Shown: positions 23,574 through 34,538 of the stretch, piece by piece
Numbering within the stretch: the stretch's first letter is position 1
Layout: every line of letters begins with the position of its first letter
Source of the DNA: Pyrrhosoma nymphula
Taxonomy: Eukaryota > Arthropoda > Insecta > Odonata > Coenagrionidae
Assembly: GCA_963573305.1 (NCBI GenBank)
Contig: OY754337.1
Coordinates: 48,249,164-48,313,163 of the forward strand
DNA: 64,000 bases
Reading direction: 5' to 3'
Program-made: the position numbers and the translations under genes
Notes under the pieces: generated by a model
What the model saw: only the letters and a program-made list of their open reading frames with translations
Database searches by the model: none
What the model was told of the DNA's origin: nothing

Positions 23574-23705
23574 TCCGCATGGCATCTGACCGCAGTGTCG
23601 CCGGCGTCGCAGCAGGCATCTTGGCTTCAGACCTGAAGATGCCTGCTGCAACGCCGGCGAAACTGTCGTCAAATAAGATGACACCACATGGAAGACGTCC
23701 CAAAA
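23574..23705 (+). repeat. Foldback containing hammerhead-like motif
   Basis: Arms 23597-23621 and 23637-23661 are inverted (GCAGCAGGCATCT with AGATGCCTGCTGC, then GCCGGCG on both sides); weaker pairing extends outward to ~23575/23700. Plus strand 23630-23670 fits a hammerhead: GAC, CTGAAGA (core, N7=A), a GCC..GGC stem II, GAAAC, T, GTC (cleavage after C23667), then GTC pairing with GAC as stem I. Stem III is only AC/GT, as in dimer-acting minimal hammerheads. Confidence 0.6.
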
Positions 23706-24995
23706 ATCCGACTGCTTCAACTAGTACACTCTATGGAACCCTGGTATGAATATTTATCCAACTGAAAATGTGGTAACATAATTGTTTCAGCTCCATACGA
23801 AACACCATAAGGTCACGCACTACAACACTTCTCCCGGGGCTCTTTCAGCAGGTTGTCTAACGCAATGCCATCTTTCCAAGGTAGTAGGAATAGGAATACT
23901 GGCAATGATTATAGTTGGAAAGATAGTAAAGATCCATGGTAGAAGATGATGCAGTGGATGTCCACACTTCAGGCACATAGTAATTCTAGAGCAGCTTTTC
24001 CCCACACTCCAGCCATCGCGTATCACCTCATTATGCTCAATACATTTCACGTGCAGCCAAATATTTATATTTCTTTTTAACCGGCTTAGTTTATTTTTGC
24101 CAAGACCGATTTTTAAAACCAATGATGTCCATTGCCCATGCTCGTCCGTTAATCACCACAAAACATACAAATAAACCCGGCACTTATGACGTGCAACACA
24201 GCCTGGGAAAAATACTGCTCCAGAGTTGAAGAAACATCTATGGAACTCGAACTCGAAAAATGTACAAAAACATAAAACATATGAGAACTCCTCCATTTCA
24301 AAACAATCAAGCAAAAAGGCCAATTGGCATATTTTTTGCAGCACGAAACACTGAAGCGTAAAAAACGGATGCACTAATGAAAGCGTAAAAAAAAGATCTG
24401 AAAGCAGAAAACGAACACTTATCAAAGATTTCCAGGAGCTAAAGGAACCGGCACTGTGGAAAGAACATTAGGCCATAAAATTTTCTGCAAAAAAATAAAA
24501 CAATGCAAAAGTCATAAAATTTTCACTGAAGTGCAAAAACACACACACACAGAAAGAACAAAGAAAAAACAAGCACATAACGCCTTAGAGACTAAAAGAA
24601 AAAAAATCACCTTTCAGCGCATTTAGTTGGCAGTGACGTAGACAGGTAACTGGGGCGTCAAAAAGAAGCTGGACCGGAAAAAAAATCCAACACGGCTTAA
24701 TAAAGTGCAACGGACTTCGTTCATTACTTCGCATTTCGTCAGCTTAGCTTCGTAAGCTAATTCCTGGTCCGGGCAATCTTTTTGAGATTAAAATAACGAA
24801 ATAATCAAGGGATCAGCGTACGACCCTGAAGATCCGGTTATCTGTTATTATAAACCACTGACGCATTTTATATGTCATCTTTTTTCTCGGAAGCATAAGG
24901 GCTCAAGAAATAGAGGTTGACGTCGCAGACTAAGCTTAACGATAAATTACGATGATTGAAGAAGAGAGCAATTGATAAGTAAATTCCAATTCAAG

Positions 24996-25182
24996 ATTAA
25001 TCCACATTGTCAGTAAAAGCAAAGGAGTTTTGACTTTAATGCATGCATTTCGGTCATCCAGGTGAACATCGACCGACAGAGTTTAAACCTCGTAAACTAT
25101 CCCTGTCGATGGCCACCTGGATGACCGAAATACATGCATATGAGTCAAAACTCCTTTGCTTTTACTGACAATTTGGATTAAT
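24996..25182. repeat. Foldback element, ~80-bp arms
   Basis: The arms are near-perfect reverse complements. Left: ATTAATCCACATTGTCAGTA, AAAGCAAAGGAGTTTTGACT, GCATTTCGGTCATCCAGGTG. Right ends in the mirrored GTCAAAACTCCTTTGCTTTT and ACTGACAATTTGGATTAAT. The spacer is ~25 bp including GTTTAAAC. No TSD was seen. It has the form of a foldback MITE and could form a long RNA hairpin if transcribed. Confidence 0.8.
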
Positions 25183-25449
25183 ATTATTTAATTTAAAATC
25201 ACGATGATCATCACGAGTTGGTATTCTATCAATTATTTAAACAGGCCTACTATCTTATACTTTCTTATTCCGAAGTCAAGTTTAATTGTGAGGAAATACT
25301 AATTGTTTTCTTTCTTTTTTTTAAACATGAAACTTTGGATTATAGTCCAGTTTAAGCTTCTCCCCGACTACCTACTTTACCCTCTTTTTCACGAATATCT
25401 CTATCGAACTTGTAAAAATTTCTTGTGCTTGCCATTGAGCCAATGCCTG

Positions 25450-25571
25450 CATGAAGACAGACGTTTAATTGAAAGACTTTCCCATCATCCTCAGGGCTAA
25501 TGATGATGCCTCCTACCATTAACAGCCCTGAGTACGATGGAAAAGTCTTCAACCGAAACGTCGGCTTTCAT
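25450..25571 (+). repeat. Foldback with paired hammerhead-like units
   Basis: The arms 25450-25498 and 25523-25571 are inverted. The plus unit (25524-25566) has AGCC, CTGAGTA (core G8 changed to T), a GGAAAAGTCTTC stem-like block, GAAACGTC and GGCT, so stem I AGCC/GGCT is intact. The minus unit has an intact CTGAGGA core, but GAAAC is TAAAC. Each unit therefore carries one core lesion. Confidence 0.6.
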
Positions 25572-27167
25572 GTAGAAATCAGCCCAGTAGGAAGCCAGAG
25601 AAGAATTCACCAAAACAGTTTGATATTTTCATCATCTCTGTCAAAATATGAGGTATTTACTAAAAAGCTGGATTCTAACTTTCAATTGACGAAAAGATTT
25701 TGAAAACAAAACATTTCTTCCAAAAGCTTTATTACTTCGGGATGGTAAACTGAAAGAACTTCAAAGAGACGTGGTCTTGAAGAATAAATTACCAACTTGC
25801 CTTCAGAGCTGGTCAGGCCGCCATATTATTAAGGAATAAATCCACTCACGAGAAAGAGAAAACTTGTGCAAAAACGTTTCATACTTTTGTCAAGCTACGA
25901 ACTTGGCATATGGACCAGTAATTTGTTTCACAATCCGTTTATTAAGGTCTAGGCGGAAGAAAATCTATTGCGGCATGCAAATAACTGTTACATCACTGCC
26001 AACTACATTAAAGCGACGTGTTAAAGGTTTAGGACTGTGCGACATAACGATGCGCTTACACTGCTCGTGGATCGCTGGATCCGGTTCGACCTGGCCGATC
26101 TGGAAAATCGGGCAAAGGCGAAGACGGCAGGGAGGGTGCCAAATATCGCTGATACGAAGATAAAAGAACGTGAATAAGTATCTTTATTTGTATTTTACTA
26201 AACCAGACTTGAAACCCCCAGCATGTCTCAAATGCATTTAAATCGGTCCTCTGATCCGCAACTCTTCGACCACTTTGTTTCAAGTGATAAAGGCAAGTTT
26301 CGTGTTGCCAAATTTAGCCCCTAATCTCTAGAAAAACAATGTAATCGTCTTAAACCCGCGTAATCTTGGAAACAATGGAGTTCAGTTCCAGAGTCCAGTC
26401 TCTCACGTACACGCATTAGAACTTGAATCACTAATCGAAATCTTGAATTTTAATTCCACGAAAAATCAAGAAAACGAATAACACATATTGTTTAATTCTT
26501 TTCAAAAAACACCAAAACCTCAAGCGATCCTCATTATGACGTGACAACCGCAACAATTTTCCCCTCTGTCGCGGGCCAATACCGGAAACGGAATGTCGCA
26601 CAGTCCTCAGGCGTGATAATGCGCGATTCTTGAGGCAGAATTAAAAAAAGACAAAAAAGAACGGAAATGCAGAAATAAAAGACAGATGCACCGACAAAAG
26701 CGCGTGGAGGATTACCATGGAGAGCACCAAGTAGTCATGACGATTTGCTTTCTCCACTCCGAAGACGTCCCGAGGACCAAAACATCTGCCTCGAAACGAT
26801 GCTGTAAACGCTAGCACTGGCGATGCTCTTATTTTCCGACGGAAGACGTAAAGGGGGTGGGTAAATGGGATAGGAATAAGAGGAACTTCAGGGATGTCGG
26901 GGAGATTTCTTTGAAGACAAACTTAGAAGAATGGGAAGGAAGTCTGGGCACAAAATTCGGATCGGATGTTGGTTGATCTGATTCACAATTTTCAATGATT
27001 TGCGATTTTCCAACTGGTTAACAAATTTTTATTCTAACCTATGCACCATTTTTGTGAGTTGCCACCAGGGCGTGTATAAGGGTTCTTCACACTAAAGACG
27101 ATGTCAGACTTTATCATCAAAACGTCGGTGCAGATTAACACAGAACTGATTCTTGGCGAATGTTGAA

Positions 27168-27355
27168 CGTAAATTCTTCTCGGGTTACTGAGTCAGATCC
27201 TCCACGTTCGCCGACGTTTCGATGACTCATTCATCATTTTCAGGTCCTCCGACAAAATTATATGGAACCATGAAGATGATGAGCGAGTCGCGTATCGAAA
27301 GATCGGCGAAGATGGAGGACCTGACCCGGTGCGTAAGCAAAGAGAAGAATTTACG
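27168..27355. repeat. Foldback with hammerhead-like units, ~85-bp arms
   Basis: The outer arms CGTAAATTCTTCTC and mirrored GAGAAGAATTTACG pair, with imperfect pairing inward. The minus unit (27206-27246) reads CTGAAAA, GATGA..TCATC (stem II), GAAACGTC, GGC; core position G8 is A. The plus unit reads TGAAGATGATGAGCGAG, then ATCGAAAGATCGGCG. Confidence 0.55.
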
Positions 27356-27639
27356 CTGAGATCAAGACCATGAACTGGAGGGTCTCATTCTTTCATACTT
27401 ATAGTTTCATTCATTACTGGACTAGTTTACGTCATAGTCAAAAGGGTTACACCCCCGATCACGATCAACACCATTGCGGTCTTAATTTGAAATCTTCACT
27501 TGACAATTTTGCTGCGCATGGCTACTTCATACAATTCTTAAACGCTATTTCCTTACTGGGGAGGCAAAGTCATACAGAGTTGTTACTGTTAGGTGTAAGA
27601 AGCTGGCTGTTTTAATAATTTCTTCCATACTGCTTTGTC

Positions 27640-27960
27640 CTTGCATATCGAGTATTACATTCAAGCATTGATTCACACACTCCCTCCTGTTCTTAGAATC
27701 CTAATATTCCTCCTCTTGAGAGTTTCTTCCACCACATTCGACCAACTTTCTCTCAGTCTAACCCTTCCTCTCACACCATTCACTCATCAATCATAAATCT
27801 GTTTAGCTAATCCACTCTCTCGACATGGCCAAACAAACGAAACACACTTCTTTCGTACTCATCCATTACTGGAGCATCCAATCCACAACTTTTCATGACC
27901 CATTCTTTCCTAACCATATCCCTACTGCTTATACCAAGTTTCAGTACCGTAAAATTGAGT
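27640..27960 (-). pseudogene. LINE RT C-terminal tail, 'GHVERM' family
   Basis: The minus strand reads LGISSRDMVRKEWVMKSCGL, then DAPVMDEYERSVFRLFGHVE and RVD. It then continues through the family's TTGGTCGAATGTGGTGGAAG, AAACTCTCAAGAGGAGGAAT and AGGACAAAG.. end. Stops and shifts elsewhere. Confidence 0.75.
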
Positions 27961-28359
27961 GGGGAGAAACAAAATACTTTCGCATGTTGCGATTTCTGCT
28001 TCTTCAGACAAAAACTCATTCCATGATATGCTCTGCATACTACACTTTATTTTCCTTTCGGCGTTCGCGTATCTCTTAATCTCCTCTTCTATCTTTCTGC
28101 CTTTCACTAACTTAATGTATCATCACAAAATCATTCAATAGGTTAAATTATTTCGCCATTTGTTTCAATTAAACAATCATTCTACCCATTCTTATAAAAA
28201 ATAAAACCACCACTTGGTCTTTGTTTAAGAAGTACTGACATGGTGGTGGAAAGCCTATATGACCATTATCGGAGCATTCATTCAATATTCTTTCATAATC
28301 CTACTGAAATGAAATTTGTTGCACAGCAGCTACCGTTCCACCATGCGTGGGTCTAAAAT

Positions 28360-28915
28360 ATCAACCAAGCTTCTCTATTTTTTTCTGACATTCAATGTTT
28401 CCTCTTTACACCCTTCATCCCAGGACATGTCTCTAGTCTGTAAGTTCCTTCTCACGTCACCCATCTATCGTCTACTGGGGATCCAACTATCTTTAATTCT
28501 ACGTTCTTTTTAAGTGTTCCAGACATCTTAATTTATTACCTTCATATAATCGTTCATTCATGACAACATTTCCAACCCTATATCATCAGCCAGTGACTTC
28601 AATTTCATTTCTAAATGTCCGTATTTCTTTCTCTGTCAATTCTACTCTTTCCCGTCATACTTATCAAGAACTTTATTTACCCACATTGCAGTGTGCTCCT
28701 ATTCACTCTCAATTATCACCCATGTTTCACATGCAAAAGTAACAATTGGTGCAAAATAAATGTAATACACCATTATTTTTACCTTTCTTGGTATGTCCTT
28801 TCCTGTCCCTGAGTAAATGCCTCACACCCAGAAACAGCTTTCCTTTCTCTTATCTTATAGCGATTTAATACTCTATTATTCTACCACCACTGATTACTTC
28901 AGCTTCTAAATATGT
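28360..28915 (-). pseudogene. LINE RT thumb region remnant
   Basis: The minus strand near 28690-28780 encodes VYYIYFAPIVTFACETWVI, the conserved Y...P.VTYACETWV segment downstream of the LINE RT catalytic core. The rest (GKLFLGVRHLLRDRKGHTKK region) is frameshifted. It adjoins a plus-oriented family A tail at 28925, so two LINE insertions collide here. Confidence 0.65.
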
Positions 28916-28924
28916 GAAGTTTTC

Positions 28925-29075
28925 CACAACTTTGGATATATAGGTTTTATGGACGCGATGAAGAAGCGCTGGACGTATGCTGAGATGAAGTAAGAAATTT
29001 TGTAGATAGGTCCATGTAAAAATCTGCCTTTACCGGTAGATTGCCTAATAATAAGAATTATGAAAAAATTCCATA
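28925..29075 (+). pseudogene. LINE family A 3' tip
   Basis: Encodes GFMDAMKKRWTYAEMK followed by a stop, equivalent to the MDGMRRGRMYSDIKKE end of the 17850 copy. Then follows the 3' end CCTTTACCGGTAGATTGCCT. A very short 5'-truncated copy, about 190 bp from the Spred exon's donor side. Confidence 0.65.
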
Positions 29076-29265
29076 TGCTATCACCTGAATCTTTGGAATC
29101 TATTGGAAATAAATTTGTTAACCAGTTAAAACAAACGCAAATAATTCGATCACAAATGAATGTGTGTAGAAGGGGGTGGACGGATGATTTCCGAAGGAAT
29201 GGAAGGAAATAAATGGGGGGGGTGTAGAGGTTGTCAGAGAGAGAGAGAGGGGCGTGGTCACTCAC

Positions 29266-29434
29266 CGTCCAAAAGCTCGTCGACGGCCGTTCGCACGCCC
29301 TTGTCGAAGGCCCTGGCGTCCGCGGCCGTGAGGAACGTCAGGCCGAACCGCTTGTCCCCGGTGCGCCAGTGGTGGAATGTCGGCATCACGCGGTTGTACT
29401 CGAAGTCCTTCTTGATGGTGCAGCTGAGCACCAC
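29266..29434 (-). CDS. Spred: Spred internal exon, C-terminal half of EVH1 domain
   Basis: Spred proteins are membrane-associated inhibitors of Ras-Raf-ERK signalling; the N-terminal EVH1 (WH1) domain binds neurofibromin. This 169-bp exon translates to 56 complete codons that look like the second half of Spred EVH1: start VVLSCTIKKDFEYNRVMPTF, then the HHWRTGDKRFGLTF stretch, then ADARAFDKGV, ending ELLDG. The FGLTF and ADARAFD motifs distinguish Spred from Ena/VASP and Homer EVH1 domains. Splice signals agree: on the minus strand a pyrimidine-rich tract and GCCGCAG precede the exon, and GACG|GTGAGTGA follows it, so it enters in phase 0 and leaves in phase 1. The exon is a GC-rich island in AT-rich DNA with no stop or frameshift, as expected for a functional exon. 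An in-frame ATG lies upstream of the acceptor, but the splice site explains the start better. The upstream EVH1 exon and the downstream KBD and cysteine-rich SPR exons were not found. Confidence 0.9.
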
Positions 29435-29499
29435 CTGCGGCGCCATCGAGGGGAGACAAAGAAGATCCTTGAATTAACAAAGGGCTTTATACTGCGGTT

Positions 29500-30012
29500 A
29501 GAGTCTCTACACACAGTAGCATAGCAAATTAGTTTATTTGCTCTCTAATTCTTTAAGAAGATATTTCCCCTCCTGTGGAACACATAAATACTCGACTAAT
29601 ACTACTTAAACTAATAGCCAAAGGTTCGTGGTTCGATTTCAAGTGCAGGTGGTTTTTTTCTTAAGGCTATTTCTAAGTATTTTCTATAATCCTTTAGTCT
29701 TAATTTACCACCTAACAGCACCTATCGCATGCTTACTGTATAACTCTTGTATTTAAATACATTTACGTAGATGCAAAATACATTAATACAGTAATACAGG
29801 TAGTCTATATAAGATTGGTAGCGTACCTATAGTATGTACAATGCATGCTGGTGAAATTTCACATCCTGACACATTTACATGTTCTTACTAACGCATTGAT
29901 AGCCATAGTATCCTTAACTTCATTAGGATACAGTGGAGAGCATGATGGTGAAATCTCACCACGTGCAACCAGCCCGAGAGGTGGCTGGCAGGGTATTTTG
30001 TAGGTGTAGAAA
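29500..30012 (+). repeat. Short-tailed retroposon, subfamily i, with B-box-like segment
   Basis: Contains GTTCGTGGTTCGATTTC (B-box-like, 29624-29640), then the subfamily i body and the tail GAGAGGTGGCTGGCAGGGTA then TTTTGTAGGTGTAGA at about 29970-30010. It lies immediately upstream of the Spred exon (Spred is on the minus strand), inside its presumed intron. Confidence 0.6.
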
Positions 30013-30659
30013 TATTACTGAAATTCATCAAATCACTTGAGGGTAAAAATCACCTCAGGAGAAAAGATCGCGTGATTCTCATTGTCACCTGAAGTTTCAA
30101 TGAGAACTAGCAACAAAGACCCCCCACTCAAAAGTTCCTTTTGAGTCTTGGAACAAATTTTCCGACGCAGATATACTATCAAGAGTTCCCTGTTTCAATA
30201 ACTGAAAAATCTTCTGAATATACCTCTTATAATAACATCAAAATTCCAGTATTCCATAATTGTCATGCTCTAATAACGGTACAGAGACAAGCAAGTATGC
30301 AATGCTCAAATGCTGTTAAAAGGCAAGATATAGCGACACCGAGAGTAACACTGTTTGTTTCATTTTTCTTGAGACAAAGAAATTCATTAGCGGAAATTTA
30401 ATTCATTCCACATGCTCCAGCGGAGTCACGCAAAATAAAATATTAGTCACGCCTATAACCTTTACGAGAAAACTAAGGGGCTCAAACCACGCAATGGGAA
30501 GAACCATCAGGCCAAAATGCACAATTTCCCATAACACTTAAAAATAGATTAAAAATAACAAATTACTGGGATGGAAATAAGAGGAGGAAGCTGAAAATGC
30601 TAGAATAGCATTTGCCCCTTACATAATAACAACCAGCGAAAAACCACCTAATCCATAAC

Positions 30660-31160
30660 ACTTTAGCTGTGAGTCGGGTTCCCTATCGCAGTCCTGGACA
30701 GCCTCTATTCGAAACATTAGGAATCTTAACCCTTCCATCTCTGTTCATTTTAAACTGTGCAGTTTTCATTAGGCAGCACCCAGATCTGTTCCCAGCAAAT
30801 AGCGATTTCCACCACTACAACTCCAGACAAAAAATGGACATCCATATCCTGGATTATAACCTGTCAAAAAGCCAAAAAGTCCCCATCATATGGCCTCCAT
30901 AATATATAACAGACTTCCTCCGGATATAAAAAGTATATCCCCAATCATACAATTCAAAAAGTCCCTGAAGACTTTTCTAATGAACGAAGCATTTTATAGC
31001 CTTAGCTCATTTTTGGATGGGTCCTAATCTCAAGAAAATACTACCTCCATTTTCTTTTTTTCATATTCTTTGTATACCTATACTTCGTTCTTGTCATTTG
31101 ATATGCATGTTGTGTACCTTCATGATAACTTAACAAACAATAAACTGCAGGGTAAGTATT
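30660..31160 (+). pseudogene. LINE RT C-terminal domain, Jockey-like superfamily
   Basis: Encodes GQPLFETLGILTLPSLFILN, then CAVFIRQHPDLFPANSDFHH, YNSRQK, LSKSQKVPIIWP. After a frameshift comes YNRLPPDIKSI, then FKKSLKTFLMNEAFYSL. This is the well-known end of arthropod LINE RT proteins (PLFxxLGILTLPSLYIxE...YNTR...LPxxIK...FK..LK.FLLENAFY). A different LINE lineage from the family A and 'GHVERM' tails. Dead by frameshift. Confidence 0.82.
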
Positions 31161-31576
31161 TTCGTGCATATATGAAAATGGGTCTGCCAGGAGTTCGAAA
31201 AGAAGCACCCTTTATCGCTTTTACTCAATAACATTAAGGCCATAACTTCCATGAATATTTTCAAAGTGAAAGTCAGGGAGATATTTATAATTAGTAAAGC
31301 CTACTTACTATACAGTAAGAATTTCTAAAGGATGATATGCATAAGGGAACTTTCATATTGTATTTTATACTTATTCATATCAAATACCTATACATTATCT
31401 GTGTACCATCGCTGAATTATTGTTTTGTATTTTTTTGACTTGTTTCAATGTCATGTACCATGATCAAACGAAACTAATAAATTACTATCCATAGATATGT
31501 GGGCAATATGGCCGACCGAATATGGCTCAACCAATCACCGTTCGTTAGCCCTTGTGGTCAACTCAAGAAACGTAGA

Positions 31577-32170
31577 CTGAAGTCCCGATACTCCAAAGTA
31601 ATTGGGACCGGACACTTCCGATGGCGACATTTTCGAATTATCCAACGAATTGCAATATTACAAAAAAATTCCATTCAAATCACTATATTTCGTGCAATGA
31701 TACGACATTGAATACATTGATATACTTTTTCAGTATTGTAAACACAATTGAGGGCCTGAGAGTCAAAGTAATACAAGTAACATTTACACGAAAAACGATA
31801 TATGTAAGTGCATCTGTTCTAAGTTGGTACCACCAGGTACCGTCATGTAGCTACAGGAAATGGAGTATTAGTGTTCGAACGTATTGAGCTACGATCTAGC
31901 CGCCAAACTCTTTAGCTACTTTGCTTTCTGTCATTTCTTACCGTAGTAAAGTGATACAGGTGACAGGACGATGTTTGTTACATATATATTACTTTGACTC
32001 TCAGGCCCTCAATTGCCAAATATTACAGTAAATTAAAGCGTCTATAGTACAATTTCTATGGTAAAATATCGTACCTATGCTTTTACTATACGTACAGTTC
32101 ATTAGTCCGAAAATTCTGTTCAGATTAACCGAACTTTCGGATTATCGGTGTTCGGATTAGCGGGACTCGA
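31577..32170. mobile_element. Pogo/Tigger-like MITE, copy 2, with nested element
   Basis: Left end CTGAAGTCCCGATACTCC; right end (reverse complement) CTTCGAGTCCCGCTAATCCG. The right subterminal GAACTTTCGGATTATCGGTG and left TTTTCGAATTATCCAACG match the element at 5190-5636. The interior shares TTCAAATCACTATATTTCGT with copy 1. It is interrupted by the element at 31745-32015. Confidence 0.65.
31745..32015. mobile_element. Nested MITE, 271 bp, perfect 29-bp TIRs
   Basis: The ends 31745-31773 and 31987-32015 are perfect reverse complements starting CAATTGAGGGCCTGAGAGTC. CAATTG is self-complementary, so it could be TIR or a 6-bp (or AATT 4-bp) target duplication. With that reading the TIR starts AGGGCCTGAGAGTCAAAG. 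No coding sequence. Perfect TIRs inside a diverged host MITE indicate a younger insertion. Confidence 0.8.
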
Positions 32171-32229
32171 AGAGTACTAATAATTACTGCATGCGAAAAT
32201 AAAATATTTTCCCCATGTTTCGTTGAAGT

Positions 32230-33540
32230 ATTGCGTTCAAGAAATGGCCACAAGCTACTGAGGCTTCTCGTTATTGAATGTTGCATATAAAATTTTTACC
32301 AGTATTCTCCTCAAACGAATAAATATCTATGCCGAAGACATTCTTGAAGAATGTCAGTGTGGATTCAGACCTCAAAGAAGCACCATTGATCGGATATCCA
32401 CAGAAAGGCAAAGAATGGAGAAGTTCTACGAATTCAACATTGATTTGCATGAACTCTTCGTTGATTTCCGACAAGCCTTTGGCAGTGCGAACAGGAAAGA
32501 GAGGTGCGATGCATTTAAGAGTTTACAGTATTCCAGAAAAGCTGATTAAATTGGTTGAAATGACACTGAAGGAATCCCAATGTAAAGTTTTCGCTGAGAG
32601 TGGAGTAAGTAGAGCCTTCAAGTTGGCTTCTGGGGTTAGACAAGGGCTTGCCATATCAGATAAATTATTCATCTCCGTTTCACACAAAGCAATAAAATAA
32701 TTGAAACTGGGAGCTATTGTTCACAAATCGAAACAAAGATTTGCATTTGCAGATGATATAGCTCTGGTAACGTAAAAATGTGTAAGGCCTTAAGGAAATA
32801 TTTAACGCCATGGAAGAAATTGGTAAAAGAATGGGTCTCAAAGTCAATGAAGAAAATATTAAATACATGAAAATGTCATCTCTACAGAACAGACGTACGC
32901 TGAAAAACATAATAATTGGGAACTAGGAGTTTTTAGGGTGTCCAAAAGTTCACTTATCTAGGAGTCAGCTTAAATGATGAAAATTAGATTTCTAAAGAGA
33001 TCGACCATACGGTAATGACCGGCAATAAAGCAAATTTTGCTAATGTATATCTCCTTAAATTAACCCTCTTGTCAAGAAAAATAAAATGGAAAATATCTAA
33101 GACCTCAAAATACCTGTAGTAACAAATGTAGCGGAGACGTGGGTCCTATCCAAGAATTACGAAGAAACACTTATGAGATTCTAAAGGAAAATAATATGGA
33201 GAATTTATGGTCCGGGGAGGGACAGATATGGAGAATCAGAATGAACTGGGAGATAAACCAAATGTTAGAAGAGGAAGATATAGTTAGGTTCTCCAAGTCA
33301 CTGCGGCTGGCATTGGCCACATAGAGACAATGGGTGAATACAGAATGCCCAACGACAACTAAATATCAAGATGGAAGCGGTCAGGAAGACAGGAGGACCA
33401 AGGAAACGATGGATTCAGGATGTTGAAGAAGATCTGAGGGCAATGGGAGTTGCAAAATGGAAGGAAAAGGCAAGAAGAAGATTGGAACGGAGATATATTA
33501 TAGAGGAAACCAAGTCCCACACCGGGCTGTAGAGCTGTGG
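32230..33540 (+). pseudogene. LINE reverse transcriptase pseudogene (RT core to C-terminus)
   Basis: RT blocks are recognisable in order: NVAYKIFTSILLKRINIYAE, then ILEECQCGFRPQRSTIDRIS, LHELFVDFRQAF (block A, where DFxxAFD is expected). After a frameshift: IKLVEMTLKESQCKVFAESG, SGVRQG, then FADDIALVT at 32746-32772 (catalytic YADD-type box). Further on: ETWVLSKNYEETLMRF, GPRKRWIQDVEEDLRAMGV and IIEETKSHTGL. Multiple frameshifts and stops. The 5' part (endonuclease) is absent. The clade cannot be assigned with certainty by eye. Confidence 0.85.
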
Positions 33541-34515
33541 ATGATGATCAAAAACTGACCCTCAGCTCTGTTGTGAGAAAAATTCCCTGAGCAAACGCCG
33601 ATGAAGTGAAGGAAACATAATTGATGACATCACAGGGAATATTTAAAAAAAGGCACAACCTTTAGACTAGCTTTGATGTTTGACAAAGCTACCACAATCA
33701 TCAATGATCAGATGACCTCGTTCTTCGTTTGTTCGGGAACAAGCGAATTGCCGTTTTTAGATGTTTCCCACAACTCAGTCGTGACGTTGTTGTTCTACCC
33801 ATCCTATGCCATTTGAAGAGTATAAATTAGAAAAAATCTTAATGTCGCTAGCTTTTATGAGTCCGGATTCCCATTCGAGTCAATGCAATAGCCCAGGCAC
33901 CTTTTCTTTCTATGATTTTACAAAACTGGCGGTTCTCTATTGAACATCATCTGATTCCTAAGTCAACTTTATACGGCAATTCCCAAATATTACCTGACAA
34001 TGCTAATTACGGGCTTAGCACAATAACACACTTGAAACACATTAACACCTTTCTCTGATTTTTTCATTACAATTACCCACTTCATGTTCACTGAACTTAA
34101 GTAGTTTTTCGACGCTGGCCGACACATATTCTTCCAATGTTCGTCTTTTGGAAGGCTAGAAGTGAGCTTCATTGGTTCTAACAATATTTTCACTAAAATT
34201 ATTTTTTTCTGCCTGAATTTGACTGTCCACTAACCCCGTTACAATTTACTTTTCCCGATCACTTTATATCACAAAACTGGCAGCCAACTGAACTTAAAAC
34301 ATGAATGAATTCTCCAATGGGCACCAGGTGTTATATATCCGAAGTGCAGTATAAATATAAAAGTTTGACGGCAAACACCTAAAGAATTTGGAGGATATAA
34401 GACGTGCAGAATTCCTCGGAATCGGGAGGCTGAATGGCTGAATTGAGGAAGAAAAATATTTATAAGGGGTTCCTGAAGAAGGGGGTCACTTTTGTAGAGA
34501 AAGGGTGATAATGAC

Positions 34516-34538
34516 CTGAAGATGCACCATCTTCAGGA
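34516..34538. repeat. Perfect 10-bp palindrome CCTGAAGATG/CATCTTCAGG
   Basis: The sequence CCTGAAGATG, CAC, CATCTTCAGG is a perfect stem with a 3-bp loop. CCTGAAGATG is also the 5' core of the hammerhead-like repeats, so this may be the centre of a decayed inverted pair of that family. Confidence 0.5.
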
